This document shows, one piece after another, positions 9,767-18,208 of a DNA stretch of 64,000 bases. The notes beneath the pieces were generated by a model. The model searched no databases and was not told where the DNA came from. It saw only the letters and a program-made list of their open reading frames with translations. This DNA comes from Gammaproteobacteria bacterium (GTDB taxonomy: Bacteria; Pseudomonadota; Gammaproteobacteria; Steroidobacterales; GCA-2729495), in the NCBI GenBank assembly GCA_015709695.1, contig CP054183.1, forward strand, positions 2,406,992 through 2,470,991, in the 5' to 3' direction. How positions within the stretch are numbered: position 1 is the stretch's first letter; every line of letters begins with the position of its first letter. Made by a program: the position numbers and the translations under genes.

Positions 9767-10981
9767 ATGCCCACCGCCACCCAGCGCCGCCTGGCCCTGT
9801 GGCTGCCGATCGCGGCGGCCACCGTGCTCGGCATCCTCTGGCTGTCCTGGCCACGGGCCGTCGCGGTGGATTTCGCCCGCGTCGCCGCCGGACCCATCGA
9901 GGAGACGGTCAGCGACGAAGGCGAGACCCGGGTCAAGGAAGCCTACGTGGTCTCCGCGCCCCTGCCCGGCCTCATGCAGCGCATCGCGCTCAAGGCCGGC
10001 GATGCGGTGGTGGCCGGCCAGACGGTGATGGCCCGCATCGAGCCCAGCGACCCGGTGTTCCTCGACCGGCGCAGCGAGGCCGAGGCCCGCGCCGGTGCCG
10101 AGGCCGCGCAGGCCGCGCAGAAGCAGGCCGTGGCCGCCGTCGCGCGCGCCGAAGCCGACCTCGACTTCGCCAGCGCCGAGCTGCAGCGCTACCGCGGCCT
10201 GGCGGCCGCCCACACCATCTCGGCCAACGACCTCGATGCCGCCGAACGCCGCGCGCGCACCGCCGCCGCCGCGCTCGACGAGGCCCGCGCCGCCCGGCGC
10301 GCGCGCGACTCCGAGCTGGCGCAGGCACGGGCGCGGCTGCTGGCGCCGGGCCTGGTCAAGCGCCGCCGCGGCGCGGACTGCGACTGCGTCGACGTCTTCT
10401 CCCCGGTGAGCGGCAGCGTGCTGCGCGTGATCAAGGAGAGCGAAGGCGTGGTGTCCGCCGGCGCGCCGCTGCTCGAGGTCGGCGACACCGCCGACCTCGA
10501 GATCGTCACCGACCTGCTCTCCACCGCGGCCGTGAAGGTGCGCGCCGGACAATCCGTGAGGATCGAGGCCTGGGGCGGCGATGGCGTGCTCGCCGGCCGG
10601 GTGCGCCGCGTGGAGCCCTATGGCTTCACCAAGGTCTCCGCGCTCGGCATCGAGGAACAGCGGGTCAATGTCATCATCGACTTCACCGACCCGCCGCAGC
10701 GCTGGCAACGGCTCGGCCACGGCTACCGGGTCGAACCGCGCATCGTCCTCGCCGCCGCGGAGAAGGTGCTGAAGGTGCCGCAGGCCGCGCTGTTCCGCCA
10801 CGGCGACAGCTGGGCCGTGTTCGTCGACGATGGCGGCCGGGCGCGACTGCGCGAGGTGCGCATCGGCCTCGCCAACGGCCTCGAGGCCGAGATCACCCAA
10901 GGCCTGGCCGCCGGCGACGAGGTCATCCTCCAGCCGGGCGAGCGCGTCGCCGACGGCACCCGGGTGAAGCCCAGGGGCTGA
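9767..10981 (+). CDS. HlyD/MacA-type periplasmic adaptor of an ABC exporter
   Basis: Membrane-fusion protein of 404 residues, starting three bases after the permease stop. An N-terminal anchor (about residues 8-28) is followed by a first lipoyl half with ETVSDEGETRVKEAYVVSAP, a long alanine/arginine/glutamate-rich coiled-coil hairpin (about 100-195), the second lipoyl half FSPVSGSVLRV, and beta-barrel and membrane-proximal domains to the C-terminus. A CDCVD cluster just before the second lipoyl half is unusual for the family. It probably bridges the permease to a TolC-type channel encoded elsewhere. Confidence 0.92.
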   Translation: MPTATQRRLALWLPIAAATVLGILWLSWPRAVAVDFARVAAGPIEETVSDEGETRVKEAYVVSAPLPGLMQRIALKAGDAVVAGQTVMARIEPSDPVFLDRRSEAEARAGAEAAQAAQKQAVAAVARAEADLDFASAELQRYRGLAAAHTISANDLDAAERRARTAAAALDEARAARRARDSELAQARARLLAPGLVKRRRGADCDCVDVFSPVSGSVLRVIKESEGVVSAGAPLLEVGDTADLEIVTDLLSTAAVKVRAGQSVRIEAWGGDGVLAGRVRRVEPYGFTKVSALGIEEQRVNVIIDFTDPPQRWQRLGHGYRVEPRIVLAAAEKVLKVPQAALFRHGDSWAVFVDDGGRARLREVRIGLANGLEAEITQGLAAGDEVILQPGERVADGTRVKPRG

Positions 10982-11011
10982 TCGGCCAGCGGCGGTGGTC
11001 GCGACCCGGTC

Positions 11012-11017
11012 TAGAAT
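11012..11017 (+). promoter_or_regulatory. Candidate -10 (TAGAAT) immediately upstream of slyX
   Basis: TAGAAT ends six bases before the slyX start codon, so the transcript would begin at or next to the ATG. The same TCTAGAATGC string precedes the GH17 gene at 50,971. No convincing -35 is visible. Confidence 0.35.
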
Positions 11018-11023
11018 GCCGGC

Positions 11024-11245
11024 ATGGACGCTTCCTCACGCATCGAGGCACTCGAATTCAAATGCGCCTTCCTCGAGCGCAGCACCCAGGAACTCAGTGA
11101 CGTGCTCGCCCGCCAGCAGCTGGAACTGCAGCAGGCCCGGGCACGCATCGACGATCTCGCCCGGCAGCTCGAGGCGCTCGATGCGGCGATGGAAGGCGCC
11201 GGCGGGCCGACGGGTCCGCGGGTGGAGGTTCCGCCGCATTACTAG
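11024..11245 (+). CDS. slyX: SlyX family protein
   Basis: Short protein of 73 residues of the conserved but functionally obscure SlyX family. Nearly the whole chain is a predicted coiled coil (about residues 5-55), with the family-typical start RIEALEFKCAFLERSTQEL and the diagnostic C-terminal PPHY. It follows the exporter genes by 42 bases and seems to have its own promoter. No enzymatic motif is present. Confidence 0.9.
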   Translation: MDASSRIEALEFKCAFLERSTQELSDVLARQQLELQQARARIDDLARQLEALDAAMEGAGGPTGPRVEVPPHY

Positions 11246-11389
11246 ATCGCCGGACCCGGGGCCTGACCCGCGGCAACGCCTCCCCGACCGGAATGCCCAG
11301 CTCACCGCCGTTGATCCGGCCCGGGTGTATTTCAGCCGGTGGCCAAGTAATATTGAAAAAACTCCTTTCCGGCATTTCTCTTCCTGGAC

Positions 11390-12211
11390 ATGGCTCATCC
11401 CGCAACGGCGTCCCCTGACGCCACGGCCTCCGGCGATTTCCTCGATGTCACCGAAGTGGCCGGAGAGCCCATCTCCTCCGAGCAGCTCGAGCGTCTCTGC
11501 CACCGCTACTTCTGGGCGCGGGAGTACTGCCGCAACCGGGATGCCGTGGAACTCGCCTGCGGCACCGGACCCGGCCTGGGCATCCTGGCCCAGGCCGCGC
11601 GCAGCTTCGACGCCGGGGACTTCAGCGGGCAGATGGTGGAGCGCGTGCGCCGCCACTACGGCAACCGGATCCGGGTACAGCAGTTCGCCGCGCAGGACAT
11701 GCCCTACCCCGACCGTTCCCGCGACCTGATCCTCATCTTCGAGGCGCTCTACTACCTGCCCGACGTGGCGGCGTTCTTCCGCGAGTGCCGGCGGGTGCTG
11801 CGACCGGGCGGGCAGTTGCTGATCGCGACCGCCAACAAGGACCTGGCCGACTTCAACCCCAGCCCCCACAGCCATCGCTACCTGGGCGCGGGCGAGCTGC
11901 ACCAGGAGCTCGCCCGCGAGGGGTTCCGCGTCCGCTGCTTCGGCCATCTCGACGTCGGCACCCTGTCGCCCCGCCAGAAAATCCTCCGTCCCATCAAGAA
12001 GCTGGCCGTGGCATCCGGGCTGATGCCGAAGACCATGCGCGGCAAGCAGCTGCTGAAACGTCTGGTGTTCGGACAGCCGGTGCCGATGCCGGCGGAACTG
12101 ACCGAGAACATGCAACCGGCGGATATCGCCGGCACCCTGACGCCGCTGCCTCCAGGGGCGGCGGATCAGCGCCACAAGGTCATCTACTGCGAGGCCACCC
12201 TGCCCGCCTGA
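11390..12211 (+). CDS. Class I SAM-dependent methyltransferase in the glycan operon
   Basis: Methyltransferase of 273 residues. The Rossmann motif I is AVELACGTGPG, the acidic motif II region contains FDAGDFSGQMVERVR, and motif IV-like LILIFEALYYLPD and post-motif RVLRPGGQLLIATANKD are all in order (Methyltransf_11 type). It starts the co-directional run of sugar-modification genes and probably methylates a sugar intermediate or the glycan chain; the acceptor is not readable. The 144 bases upstream, after slyX, are AT-richer near 11,340-11,375 and probably hold the promoter, though no clear boxes were found. A short C-terminal helical extension follows the catalytic fold. Confidence 0.88.
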   Translation: MAHPATASPDATASGDFLDVTEVAGEPISSEQLERLCHRYFWAREYCRNRDAVELACGTGPGLGILAQAARSFDAGDFSGQMVERVRRHYGNRIRVQQFAAQDMPYPDRSRDLILIFEALYYLPDVAAFFRECRRVLRPGGQLLIATANKDLADFNPSPHSHRYLGAGELHQELAREGFRVRCFGHLDVGTLSPRQKILRPIKKLAVASGLMPKTMRGKQLLKRLVFGQPVPMPAELTENMQPADIAGTLTPLPPGAADQRHKVIYCEATLPA

Positions 12212-12259
12212 CCAGTGGCCGGCAGCCGCACCCACCACCCAGCGAGGACTTTGCTTCCC

Positions 12260-13378
12260 ATGACCCAGCGACAGGTTCCGTTCTTCAATTACCGCGCCTT
12301 GTTCGAAGCCCAGGAGCAGGAGCTGACGGCGGCGGTCGTCGACGTCATGCGTCGCGGAGCCTATATCCTCCAGCAGGACCTGGCCGACTTCGAGCAGCGA
12401 CTCCGGGAATTCCTCGGCGTGAAATATGCTTTCGGGGTGGCCGACGGCACCAACGCGCTGATCATCGCGCTGCAGGCGGCCGGCATCGGCCGCGGCGATG
12501 AAGTCATCGTGCCGTCGCACACCTACGTGGCGAGCGCGGCATCCATCCACCTGGCTGGTGCGACGCCGGTCCTCGTGGAGTGCCGCGACGACCACATGAT
12601 CGACCCCGCGGGCGTGCGCGCCGCCATCACCGGGCGTACCCGGGCCATCATGCCGGTGCAGCTCAACGGCCGGACCGCGGACATGGACGAGATCATGGGC
12701 ATCGCCAGCGAGCACGGCCTCAAGGTCATCGAGGACGCGGCCCAGGCGCTGGGCTCGCGCTTCCGCGGCCGGTTCGCCGGCACGTTCGGTGCCGCCGGCA
12801 CCTTCAGCTTCTACCCCGCCAAGCTGCTCGGCTGCTTCGGCGACGGCGGCGGCGTGGTGACCAACGACGATGCCATGGGCGAGCGCCTCGCCCTGTTGCG
12901 CGACCATGGGCGCAACGAGCGGGGCGAAGTGGTTGCCTGGGGCACGAACTCCCGCCTCGACAATCTCCAGGCCGCCATCCTCAACGTCAAGTTCAGGACC
13001 TTCGGCGCCGAACTCGACAAGCGCCGCCGGCTCGCCGCGCAGTACGACGAGGGCCTGAGGGACGTCCCGGAGCTGCTGCTGCCCCCGGCGCCGGGCGCCG
13101 ACCCGAGGCACCACGATGTCTACCAGAACTACGAGATCGAGGCCGATCGCCGCGACGACCTCAGGAAGCACCTCGAGCAGCAGGGCGTCAGGACCATCAT
13201 CCAGTTCGGCGGCAAGGCCGTGCACCAGTACGAGGGCCTCGGCCTGACGCAGTACCACCTGCCGCGCACCGAGCTGCTTTACCGTCGCGCGCTGCTGCTG
13301 CCCATGAACACCTCGCTGGGCGACGAGGATGTCGGCTACGTGATCGATTGCATCCGCGCCTTCTACGGTCGCGGCTGA
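12260..13378 (+). CDS. DegT/DnrJ/EryC1/StrS-family sugar aminotransferase
   Basis: PLP-dependent enzyme of 372 residues that would aminate a keto-sugar nucleotide, with glutamate as usual donor. The start VPFFNYRALF, the cofactor pocket ADGTNALIIAL, the aspartate region VIEDAAQALGS and the Schiff-base lysine in FSFYPAKLLGCFGDGG are all present. An in-frame GTG at 12,215 would add 15 unrelated residues; the ATG at 12,260 has GCGAGGA upstream and fits the family start. The E1-like gene begins four bases after its stop. The 4,6-dehydratase two genes on could supply a 4-keto substrate, making a 4-amino-sugar plausible, but many members are 3-aminotransferases. Confidence 0.93.
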   Translation: MTQRQVPFFNYRALFEAQEQELTAAVVDVMRRGAYILQQDLADFEQRLREFLGVKYAFGVADGTNALIIALQAAGIGRGDEVIVPSHTYVASAASIHLAGATPVLVECRDDHMIDPAGVRAAITGRTRAIMPVQLNGRTADMDEIMGIASEHGLKVIEDAAQALGSRFRGRFAGTFGAAGTFSFYPAKLLGCFGDGGGVVTNDDAMGERLALLRDHGRNERGEVVAWGTNSRLDNLQAAILNVKFRTFGAELDKRRRLAAQYDEGLRDVPELLLPPAPGADPRHHDVYQNYEIEADRRDDLRKHLEQQGVRTIIQFGGKAVHQYEGLGLTQYHLPRTELLYRRALLLPMNTSLGDEDVGYVIDCIRAFYGRG

Positions 13379-13381
13379 AGC

Positions 13382-14437
13382 ATGGCCAAGCGGCAACCCT
13401 GGTCCGAGCTCGGCGGACTCGCCGATCCGGCCCGCTTCACCGCGCCGCTGCAGGTGGCGAAGGCCGATGGTGCCCGCTTATGCGGCCTGTTGCGGACCAT
13501 GCTGGTCATCCGCCACACGGAAGACCAGATCGGCCGCCTCGTCGTCGAAGGGCTGGCCCGGACTCCCTGCCACCTCGGTATCGGCCAGGAGGCCGTCGCG
13601 GTCGGTGTCGCCACCCGGCTGCGGGCAACGGACCGGGTGTTCGGCAACCACCGCTCGCACTCCCATTTCCTGGCGCTGGGCGGCACACCCGCAAGCCTCA
13701 TCGCCGAAGTCCTCGGCAAGGCCACCGGTGCCTCCCGCGGCATGGGCGGTTCGATGCACCTGTTCGGGCGTGAATTCGGCTTCCACGGTTCGGTGCCCAT
13801 CGTCGGCGCCACCATTCCCATTGCCGTCGGCGCCGGCCTGGCCGCGAAGCTCGATGGCGGCGACAGTGTCGCCGTGGCCTTCTTCGGCGATGGAGCCACC
13901 GAGGAAGGGGTGTTCCATGAATCGATGAACCTGGCGGTGGTCCAGGGCCTGCCGGTGCTGTTCGTCTGCGAAAACAACCTGTTTTCGAGCCATCTCGACA
14001 TCGATCTGCGCCAGCCCAGCGACCGGATCGGCCGCTATGCCGAGGCCCACCGCATGCGCAGCCTGACGGTCGATGGCAACGACCTGCTGGCGGTGGAGTC
14101 GGCGACCACCGCGCTCGTCGACGCAGCCCGGCGCGGCGAAGGCCCGGCGCTGCTCGAGGCCGTGACCTATCGCTTCCGCGGCCATGTCGGCCCCAACGAG
14201 GACATCGACGTCGGCGTGCACCGGCGCATGGAGGACGTCGAGGCCTGGAGGCACCGCTGCCCGATCCGGCGGCTGCAGGATGGACTGGTTGCGGCCGGCG
14301 TCCTCTCCGCCGATGACCTGGCATCCATGGAGAAGGACGTCCTCGCCGGGATTGCCGAGGCCGTCGCCAACGCCCGCCGCGCGGCGTACCCGGACCCTTC
14401 CGCACTGCACCAGCTGGTGTACGCAGGCCAGCGATGA
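13382..14437 (+). CDS. TPP-dependent E1 alpha-type subunit (pyruvate dehydrogenase-like)
   Basis: Subunit of 351 residues resembling the alpha chain of 2-oxoacid dehydrogenase E1 components. The thiamine-diphosphate motif runs from FFGDGATEEGVFHESMN to CENNLFS (GDG...NN). The start region TMLVIRHTEDQIGRL and the GMGGSMH loop are family features. It overlaps the beta-type gene by 4 bases. No E2 acyltransferase, lipoyl domain or E3 gene is nearby, and its neighbours are an aminotransferase and a sugar transferase. Paired E1-like enzymes in sugar clusters (for example avilamycin AviB1/AviB2) transfer two-carbon acyl units to sugars, a role inferred here. Confidence 0.9.
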   Translation: MAKRQPWSELGGLADPARFTAPLQVAKADGARLCGLLRTMLVIRHTEDQIGRLVVEGLARTPCHLGIGQEAVAVGVATRLRATDRVFGNHRSHSHFLALGGTPASLIAEVLGKATGASRGMGGSMHLFGREFGFHGSVPIVGATIPIAVGAGLAAKLDGGDSVAVAFFGDGATEEGVFHESMNLAVVQGLPVLFVCENNLFSSHLDIDLRQPSDRIGRYAEAHRMRSLTVDGNDLLAVESATTALVDAARRGEGPALLEAVTYRFRGHVGPNEDIDVGVHRRMEDVEAWRHRCPIRRLQDGLVAAGVLSADDLASMEKDVLAGIAEAVANARRAAYPDPSALHQLVYAGQR

Positions 14438-15456
14438 ACAAGCCGTCCGCTACCGCAGGCCGCGAGATCAGCTACGGCGAGGCCATCCGCGAGGGCTTCA
14501 TCCACCTGCTGTCCAGGCACCGCGAGGTATTCACCATCGGGCAGGGCCTGTGGAGCCCCTGGTACGTCGGCAATTCCATGACCGACCTCGACAAGCTCTT
14601 CGGCAAGGAGCGGGTCATCGACACCCCGGTCTCGGAGCTGGCCTGCACCGGGGCGGCGGTTGGCGCCGCGCTCTGCGGCTACCGGCCGGTCGTCATCCAT
14701 CCACGCATGGATTTCATGGTCCTGGCGGCCGACCAGATCGTCAACCAGGCGGCCAAGTGGCATCACATGCTCGGTGGCCAGGCGACGGTCCCGGTCACGG
14801 TCCGCGCCATCATCAACCGCGGCGGTGAACAGGGTGCCCAGCACTCCCAGGCCCTGCATGGCTGGTTCGCCCATATCCCCGGGCTGCGCGTGGTCATGCC
14901 GGCGAGCGTCGCCGATGCCCGGGACCTGCTGATCGCCAGCGTGCTGTGTGATGATCCGGTGATGTACATCGACGACCGCTGGCTCTACGAGCGGCGGGCG
15001 GTGCTGCCGCCCGTGGTCGAGCGCCCGCTCGCCGCCGAGGGACCGCGGGTGCTGCGGCCCGGCAAGGACATCACCCTCGTCGGCGCCAGCTACAGCACCT
15101 GGCTGTGCGAGCAGGCGGCGGAGATGCTTGCGGCCGAGGACATCGACGCCGAGGTCATCGACGTCAGGGTGCTCAACCCCTTCGAACCCGCGGCCATCCT
15201 GGCATCGGTCAGCCGCACCGGCAGGCTGTGCGTGGTAGATGGCGGCTGGCGCAACGCCGGCTGGGCGGCCGAGGTCATCGCCAGCGTGACCGAGGCACTC
15301 GATGCCGGTGCGCTGAAGGCGGCGCCGCGGCGCATCACCCTGCCCGACGCCCCGGCCCCGACCAGCAAGGCCCTGGAGCAGGGCTACTATCCCGAGGCCC
15401 GGCATGTCGCCGAGGCAGCCCGTGCCATGCTCGCATCCCGCAGGATTGCCTCATGA
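14434..15456 (+). CDS. TPP-dependent E1 beta-type subunit (transketolase-like)
   Basis: Partner of the preceding alpha-type subunit, 340 residues. The pyrimidine-binding domain includes the catalytic-glutamate region TPVSELACTGAAVG and the stretch RMDFMVLAADQIVNQAAK; the transketolase C-terminal domain (about residues 200-330) contains IDVRVLNPFEPAAI. The start overlaps the alpha gene and the stop overlaps the sugar transferase start, both by 4 bases, so all three are translationally coupled. Overall length and domain order match PdhB/AcoB. Its place in the glycan operon argues against general carbon metabolism. Confidence 0.9.
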   Translation: MNKPSATAGREISYGEAIREGFIHLLSRHREVFTIGQGLWSPWYVGNSMTDLDKLFGKERVIDTPVSELACTGAAVGAALCGYRPVVIHPRMDFMVLAADQIVNQAAKWHHMLGGQATVPVTVRAIINRGGEQGAQHSQALHGWFAHIPGLRVVMPASVADARDLLIASVLCDDPVMYIDDRWLYERRAVLPPVVERPLAAEGPRVLRPGKDITLVGASYSTWLCEQAAEMLAAEDIDAEVIDVRVLNPFEPAAILASVSRTGRLCVVDGGWRNAGWAAEVIASVTEALDAGALKAAPRRITLPDAPAPTSKALEQGYYPEARHVAEAARAMLASRRIAS

Positions 15457-16193
15457 AACGCTTGCTCGACATCACCGTGGCGCTGGCCGGGCTGTTGCTC
15501 GCCTCCCCGGTCCTGCTGCCGGTCATGTTCCTGGTCTGGTGGCAGGACCGGCATTCGCCGTTCTACATCGCGCCGCGCGTCGGCCTCGACGGCCGCACAT
15601 TCCGCATGGTCAAGCTGCGCTCGATGCGCATCAACGCCGACAAGTCCGGTGTCGACTCCACCTCCGCCGCCGACAGCCGCATCACGCCGGTCGGCCATTT
15701 CATCCGCCGCTACAAGCTCGACGAGATCACCCAGCTCTGGAACGTGCTGTGTGGCGACATGAGCCTGGTCGGCCCGCGGCCGAACGTGGAGCGGGAAACG
15801 CGGCTCTATACCGCGGCCGAGAAGCTCCTGCTGTCCGTCAGACCCGGGATTACCGACTACGCCTCCATCGTCTTTGCCGATGAAGGCGAGATCCTCGCAG
15901 GACACCCGGACCCCGACCTCGGCTACAACCAGCTCATCCGTCCGTGGAAGAGCCGGCTAGGGCTGTTCTACATCGACCATTCCGCGATCCTGCTCGATCT
16001 CAAGCTGGTGGGTCTCACGGCGCTGGCGATCCTCTCCCGGAAGCGGGCCCTCGGCGCGGTCGCCGCCGACCTGCAGGCCCGCGGAGCACCGGCCGAGCTG
16101 GTCGAGATTGCCGGGCGCCGGAGCCGCCTCGTGCCGCATCCGCCGCCAGGTGCCACGGAAGTGGTGCAATCGCGCGACGCCGTGGCCGCATAG
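15453..16193 (+). CDS. Small phosphoglycosyl transferase (PglC/bacterial sugar transferase family)
   Basis: Transfers a sugar-1-phosphate from UDP-sugar to undecaprenyl phosphate, starting the repeat unit. It has 246 residues with one N-terminal membrane helix (residues about 1-28, beginning MKRLLDITVA) and the catalytic domain: KLRSMRINAD, RRYKLDEITQLWNVL and SLVGPRP. The single helix marks the monotopic PglC-like class rather than WbaP/WcaJ with extra helices. A C-terminal tail of about 45 residues beyond the family core has no known motif. The start codon overlaps the E1-beta stop by 4 bases. Next to a UDP-HexNAc 4,6-dehydratase, a diNAcBac-like substrate is plausible. Confidence 0.93.
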   Translation: MKRLLDITVALAGLLLASPVLLPVMFLVWWQDRHSPFYIAPRVGLDGRTFRMVKLRSMRINADKSGVDSTSAADSRITPVGHFIRRYKLDEITQLWNVLCGDMSLVGPRPNVERETRLYTAAEKLLLSVRPGITDYASIVFADEGEILAGHPDPDLGYNQLIRPWKSRLGLFYIDHSAILLDLKLVGLTALAILSRKRALGAVAADLQARGAPAELVEIAGRRSRLVPHPPPGATEVVQSRDAVAA

Positions 16194-16204
16194 GGAAGGA
16201 AGTC

Positions 16205-18175
16205 ATGGTCAACCAGATGCGTTTCATGCTGGTCCGGATCCCGGTCGGCCTCAAGCGCACCATCGTTGCCACCTGTGATGTCGCCCTGGCCGTCCTCGCG
16301 CTGGCCGGCACCCTGCTGGTGCTCAACTTCCGCCTCTGGCCTGCCGACGGACGCCTCGTCACGCTCCTGGTCATCTGCGCGGCGCTGACGGTTCCCGTGC
16401 TCAGCGCGCAGCGCCTCTACCACGCCATCATCCGCTTCATCGGCGCGGAGATGCACGCCAAGGTGCTGCGCGGCGCGGCGCTCATCGCCCTCTCCCTGGC
16501 GGTGGCGGCCTTCGCGCTGGACATCGGCGACCTGCGGCTGTGCATCGGCATCGGCCTGGTGTTCTGGACCTTTGCCTCGTTCCTCCTCGGTGGCGCCCGG
16601 ATCCTGATGCGCGCGATGGTCATCGGCCGCAACGTCCGCAACGGCAAGAGCGAACCGGTCGCCATCTATGGTGCCGGCGAGGCGGGCAGGCGGCTCGCGG
16701 CGGCCGCGGGCAACAGCCACGAGCTGCGGCCGGTCCTGTTCGTGGACGACGACCCGATGCTCCACGGTCGCCTCGTGGCCGGCATCCCGGTCGCCGGCCC
16801 GGCGGAGCTGCCGGAGCGGGTCCGCGACGAAGAGATCCGCCGTGTGCTGCTGGCATTGCCCTCTGTCAGCCGCCAGCGGCGCCAGCAGATCCTGAGGAAC
16901 CTGGAATCGCTGTCGATCCAGGTGCAGACGGTGCCGGACATCGGCGACCTGGTCACCGGCAAGGCCCGCCTCGAAGAGCTCCGCGATGTCGGCGTGGAGG
17001 ACATCCTCGGCCGCGATCCGGTGGCACCCAACACCCGCCTGCTCGATGCCTGCATCCGCGGCAAGTGCGTCATGGTCACGGGTGCCGGCGGTTCGATCGG
17101 CTCCGAGCTCTGCCGGCAGATCATCGAGCTGGGCGCCACGCGCCTGGTGCTGTTCGAACTGTCCGAACTGGCCCTCTACCGGATCGACGGGGAGCTACGG
17201 GAGCGCATCCGCGAGCGCGGCCTGCGGGTGGAGCTCATCGCCCTGCTCGGCTCCGTGCACAACCGCAACCGGGTGCGCCAGGTGGTGCAGGGCCTCGGCG
17301 TGCAGACCATCTACCACGCGGCCGCCTACAAGCACGTGCCAATCGTCGAGTTCAACATCACCGAGGGGGCGCGCAACAACGTCATCGGCACCTGGCATAC
17401 GGCCGAGGCTGCCGCCGAGGCCGGCGTGGAAACCTTCGTGCTGGTGTCGACGGACAAGGCCGTGCGACCCACCAACGTCATGGGCGCCACCAAACGCATG
17501 GCCGAGCTGGTGCTCCAGGGCATGGCGGCGCGCGGCGGCGGCCACACCCGCTTCTGCATGGTGCGCTTCGGCAACGTGCTGGAGTCATCCGGCTCCGTGG
17601 TACCGCTGTTCCGCGAGCAGATCCGCCGCGGTGGCCCGGTGACGGTCACCGACCCGGAGGTCATCCGCTATTTCATGACCATCCCCGAGGCGGCCCAGCT
17701 GGTGCTGCAGGCCGGGGCCATGGGCCGCGGCGGCGAGGTGTTCGTGCTCGACATGGGCGAGCCCGTGCGCATCGTCGACCTGGCGCGCCGCATGGTCCAG
17801 CTCATGGGCCTGACGGTCAGGGATGACGCCTGCCCGCAGGGCGATGTCGCCATCCGCTTCACCGGGCTGCGCCCCGGGGAGAAGCTCTACGAGGAGCTGC
17901 TCATCGGCGGCGAGGTCGGCGCCACCGAACACCCGAAGATCCTGCGTGCCCGGGAACAGGGCCTGCCGTGGCCGCAGGTGCGGGACGCGCTGGAGGCACT
18001 GGTTGCCGCCACGAACAGCTGCGATTGCGACCAGGTCCGGCGCCTGCTGCTGGATCTGGTGAATGGCTACGAGCCCGCCCCCGGCTCTCAGGCCGAGGAT
18101 CCCGGCCTGCCCCTGCGGCCCATGCCTCCCCCGGTCCAGCACCCGATCGAGGTATCGAGGATCGGTGTCGCCTGA
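16205..18175 (+). CDS. Membrane nucleotide-sugar 4,6-dehydratase (WbpM/PglF/CapD family)
   Basis: Probable UDP-N-acetylglucosamine 4,6-dehydratase of 656 residues, giving a 4-keto-6-deoxy sugar. Four N-terminal membrane helices (about residues 18-140) precede a CoA-binding-like Rossmann domain (AIYGAGEAGRRL) and the catalytic SDR domain with MVTGAGGSIGSEL near residue 288, HAAAYKHVP, and VSTDKAVRPTNVMGATKR. The Met in place of the usual catalytic Tyr is characteristic of WbpM/PglF. The start at 16,205 is chosen because GGGAAGGA lies four bases upstream; the open frame continues upstream inside the sugar transferase gene and is not real there. It is the last gene of the operon. Confidence 0.93.
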   Translation: MVNQMRFMLVRIPVGLKRTIVATCDVALAVLALAGTLLVLNFRLWPADGRLVTLLVICAALTVPVLSAQRLYHAIIRFIGAEMHAKVLRGAALIALSLAVAAFALDIGDLRLCIGIGLVFWTFASFLLGGARILMRAMVIGRNVRNGKSEPVAIYGAGEAGRRLAAAAGNSHELRPVLFVDDDPMLHGRLVAGIPVAGPAELPERVRDEEIRRVLLALPSVSRQRRQQILRNLESLSIQVQTVPDIGDLVTGKARLEELRDVGVEDILGRDPVAPNTRLLDACIRGKCVMVTGAGGSIGSELCRQIIELGATRLVLFELSELALYRIDGELRERIRERGLRVELIALLGSVHNRNRVRQVVQGLGVQTIYHAAAYKHVPIVEFNITEGARNNVIGTWHTAEAAAEAGVETFVLVSTDKAVRPTNVMGATKRMAELVLQGMAARGGGHTRFCMVRFGNVLESSGSVVPLFREQIRRGGPVTVTDPEVIRYFMTIPEAAQLVLQAGAMGRGGEVFVLDMGEPVRIVDLARRMVQLMGLTVRDDACPQGDVAIRFTGLRPGEKLYEELLIGGEVGATEHPKILRAREQGLPWPQVRDALEALVAATNSCDCDQVRRLLLDLVNGYEPAPGSQAEDPGLPLRPMPPPVQHPIEVSRIGVA

Positions 18176-18208
18176 AGCCGCTGCGCGGGGGGCACCGCCG
18201 CCCTCCGC

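Noticed and set aside
7916-10900. Long minus-strand open frame opposite the permease and adaptor
   Set aside because: Another GC-driven shadow with His/Gln/Arg-rich composition and no recognisable domain.
7441-11100. Long plus-strand open frame across the exporter genes
   Set aside because: Third-position GC bias leaves alternative frames open; the exporter frames have complete domains and this one has none.
13382-15456. Central-metabolism pyruvate or acetoin dehydrogenase
   Set aside because: No E2, lipoyl or E3 gene accompanies the two subunits, and both are coupled to sugar genes.
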